A DNA stretch of 38,033 bases from the NCBI GenBank assembly GCA_014729555.1, contig WJJT01000058.1:1-38033 (forward strand), written 5' to 3'. This DNA is from Candidatus Woesearchaeota archaeon (lineage in GTDB: Archaea > Nanobdellota > Nanobdellia > Woesearchaeales > ARS49). A program made the translations under genes and the position numbers. Of the stretch, positions 37,625 to 38,033 are shown in pieces. The notes beneath the pieces are model-generated. The model had not been told where the DNA came from and ran no database searches. It saw nothing but the letters and a program-made list of their open reading frames with translations. How positions within the stretch are numbered: position 1 is the first letter of the stretch; the number at the start of each line of letters is the position of its first letter.

Positions 37625-38033
37625 TCATTCATATGCTTCTTTTGCCAGTTTTTCTATCTCTTTTTTCTCTTTTCTGAATGGCTCTAAGAGTTTGTTTATT
37701 TCTTTTGCTACTGCATTCTTTAAGTCAAGAGGGTGCAGTTCTTTTGCTGAATATGCCTTTTCTATTTCTTCATATGTCTTGAATTCCAGATTGCCTCCGA
37801 ATTTTTCAGGCCTCTCAACAATGAATTTTTCTTTTTTGTCTTCTTTTATTGCCATTATTACGTATTTCATGAATGCAAGCAGCCCGTTGTCCTGCACCAC
37901 ACCTGGCTCGCAGTATGCGTTTTTTAGCTTGTTCACAACTGTTTTTTCGTCGTCTGCAAGGTCTATCTTGCTTTTTGGGTCAGATGCGCTCATTTTCTGC
38001 CCCATTAGTCCTGGTATCATTGGTGTCATTACC
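37625..38033 (-). CDS. tyrS: Tyrosyl-tRNA synthetase, 3' part only
   Basis: Class I synthetase that charges tRNA-Tyr. Only the C-terminal about 135 residues are in the window; the frame stays open to the edge. The KMSKS loop appears as QKMSASDPKSKIDL, preceded by PMIPGLMG. The C-terminal anticodon-binding part reads NAYCEPGVVQDNG, IVERPEKFGGNLEFKTYEEIEKAY and ELHPLDLKNAVAKEINKLLEPFR, which matches archaeal TyrRS rather than TrpRS. It is convergent with the glycosyltransferase gene, with 20 bases between their ends. Confidence 0.92.
   Translation of the reverse strand, partial: VMTPMIPGLMGQKMSASDPKSKIDLADDEKTVVNKLKNAYCEPGVVQDNGLLAFMKYVIMAIKEDKKEKFIVERPEKFGGNLEFKTYEEIEKAYSAKELHPLDLKNAVAKEINKLLEPFRKEKKEIEKLAKEAYE

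Noticed and set aside
1-38033. tRNA, rRNA genes, insertion sequences, prophage or defence islands
   Set aside because: I searched intergenic gaps and gene content and saw none. Gene content is core information processing and codon style is uniform.

Overview
The window is archaeal chromosome. The ribosomal proteins are of archaeal/eukaryotic type (eL32, eL19, eS4), and it carries TBP, TFE, a histone, MCM, Orc1/Cdc6, both PolD subunits, aIF1, aIF2beta, Rnp1, Hjc, EndA and PAN. Genes are tightly packed and proteins are compact. Many starts lie 24-31 bp downstream of a TATA box, which implies leaderless mRNAs. Small membrane proteins and a secreted Cys-rich protein of the CGNGICEEGE type suggest a DPANN-like lineage (Woesearchaeota/Pacearchaeota-like). 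That placement is inference and was not tested by phylogeny.

Layout. (1) 1-12.3 kb, plus strand: one long operon from uL2 (cut by the window edge) to uL15, with aIF1 and the RNase P subunit Rnp1 embedded, then secY and a DUF106/EMC3-like membrane insertase gene. Most junctions are ATGA or TAATG overlaps. (2) 12.3-19.1 kb: tbp, mcm, a small membrane protein, a Cys-rich membrane protein (minus), an RPA32-like OB-fold gene, a SpoIIM-family gene (minus), then aIF2beta and DUF424. (3) 19.1-25.6 kb, minus strand: orc1/cdc6, polB (DP1), polC (DP2) and a small Cys-rich zinc protein. (4) 25.6-26.1 kb: a 470-bp AT-rich gap with ORB-like sites and tandem repeats, the best candidate replication origin. 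(5) 26.1-33.3 kb: a TrmB-family regulator, TFE, Hjc, histone, RNase Z, EndA, a winged-helix/nuclease-like protein coupled to FEN1, and a DMT transporter. (6) 33.3-38 kb: a Trm5/Met-10-like methyltransferase, a candidate C/D-box sRNA, PAN, an M29 aminopeptidase, a GT2 glycosyltransferase and the 3' end of TyrRS.

The theme is information processing. The translation operon, the basal transcription factors (TBP, TFE) and much of the replisome (Orc1/Cdc6, MCM, PolD, RPA-like, FEN1, Hjc) lie within 32 kb around a putative origin. The most notable non-coding signals are: the origin region, where one ORB-like site sits inside the orc1 core promoter; a full-spacing ORB-like site far away, upstream of tbp; a two-kink-turn C/D-type RNA with its own promoter between the methyltransferase and PAN genes; and a duplicated secY 3' end that carries a second Shine-Dalgarno/start-codon unit between secY and the DUF106 gene.
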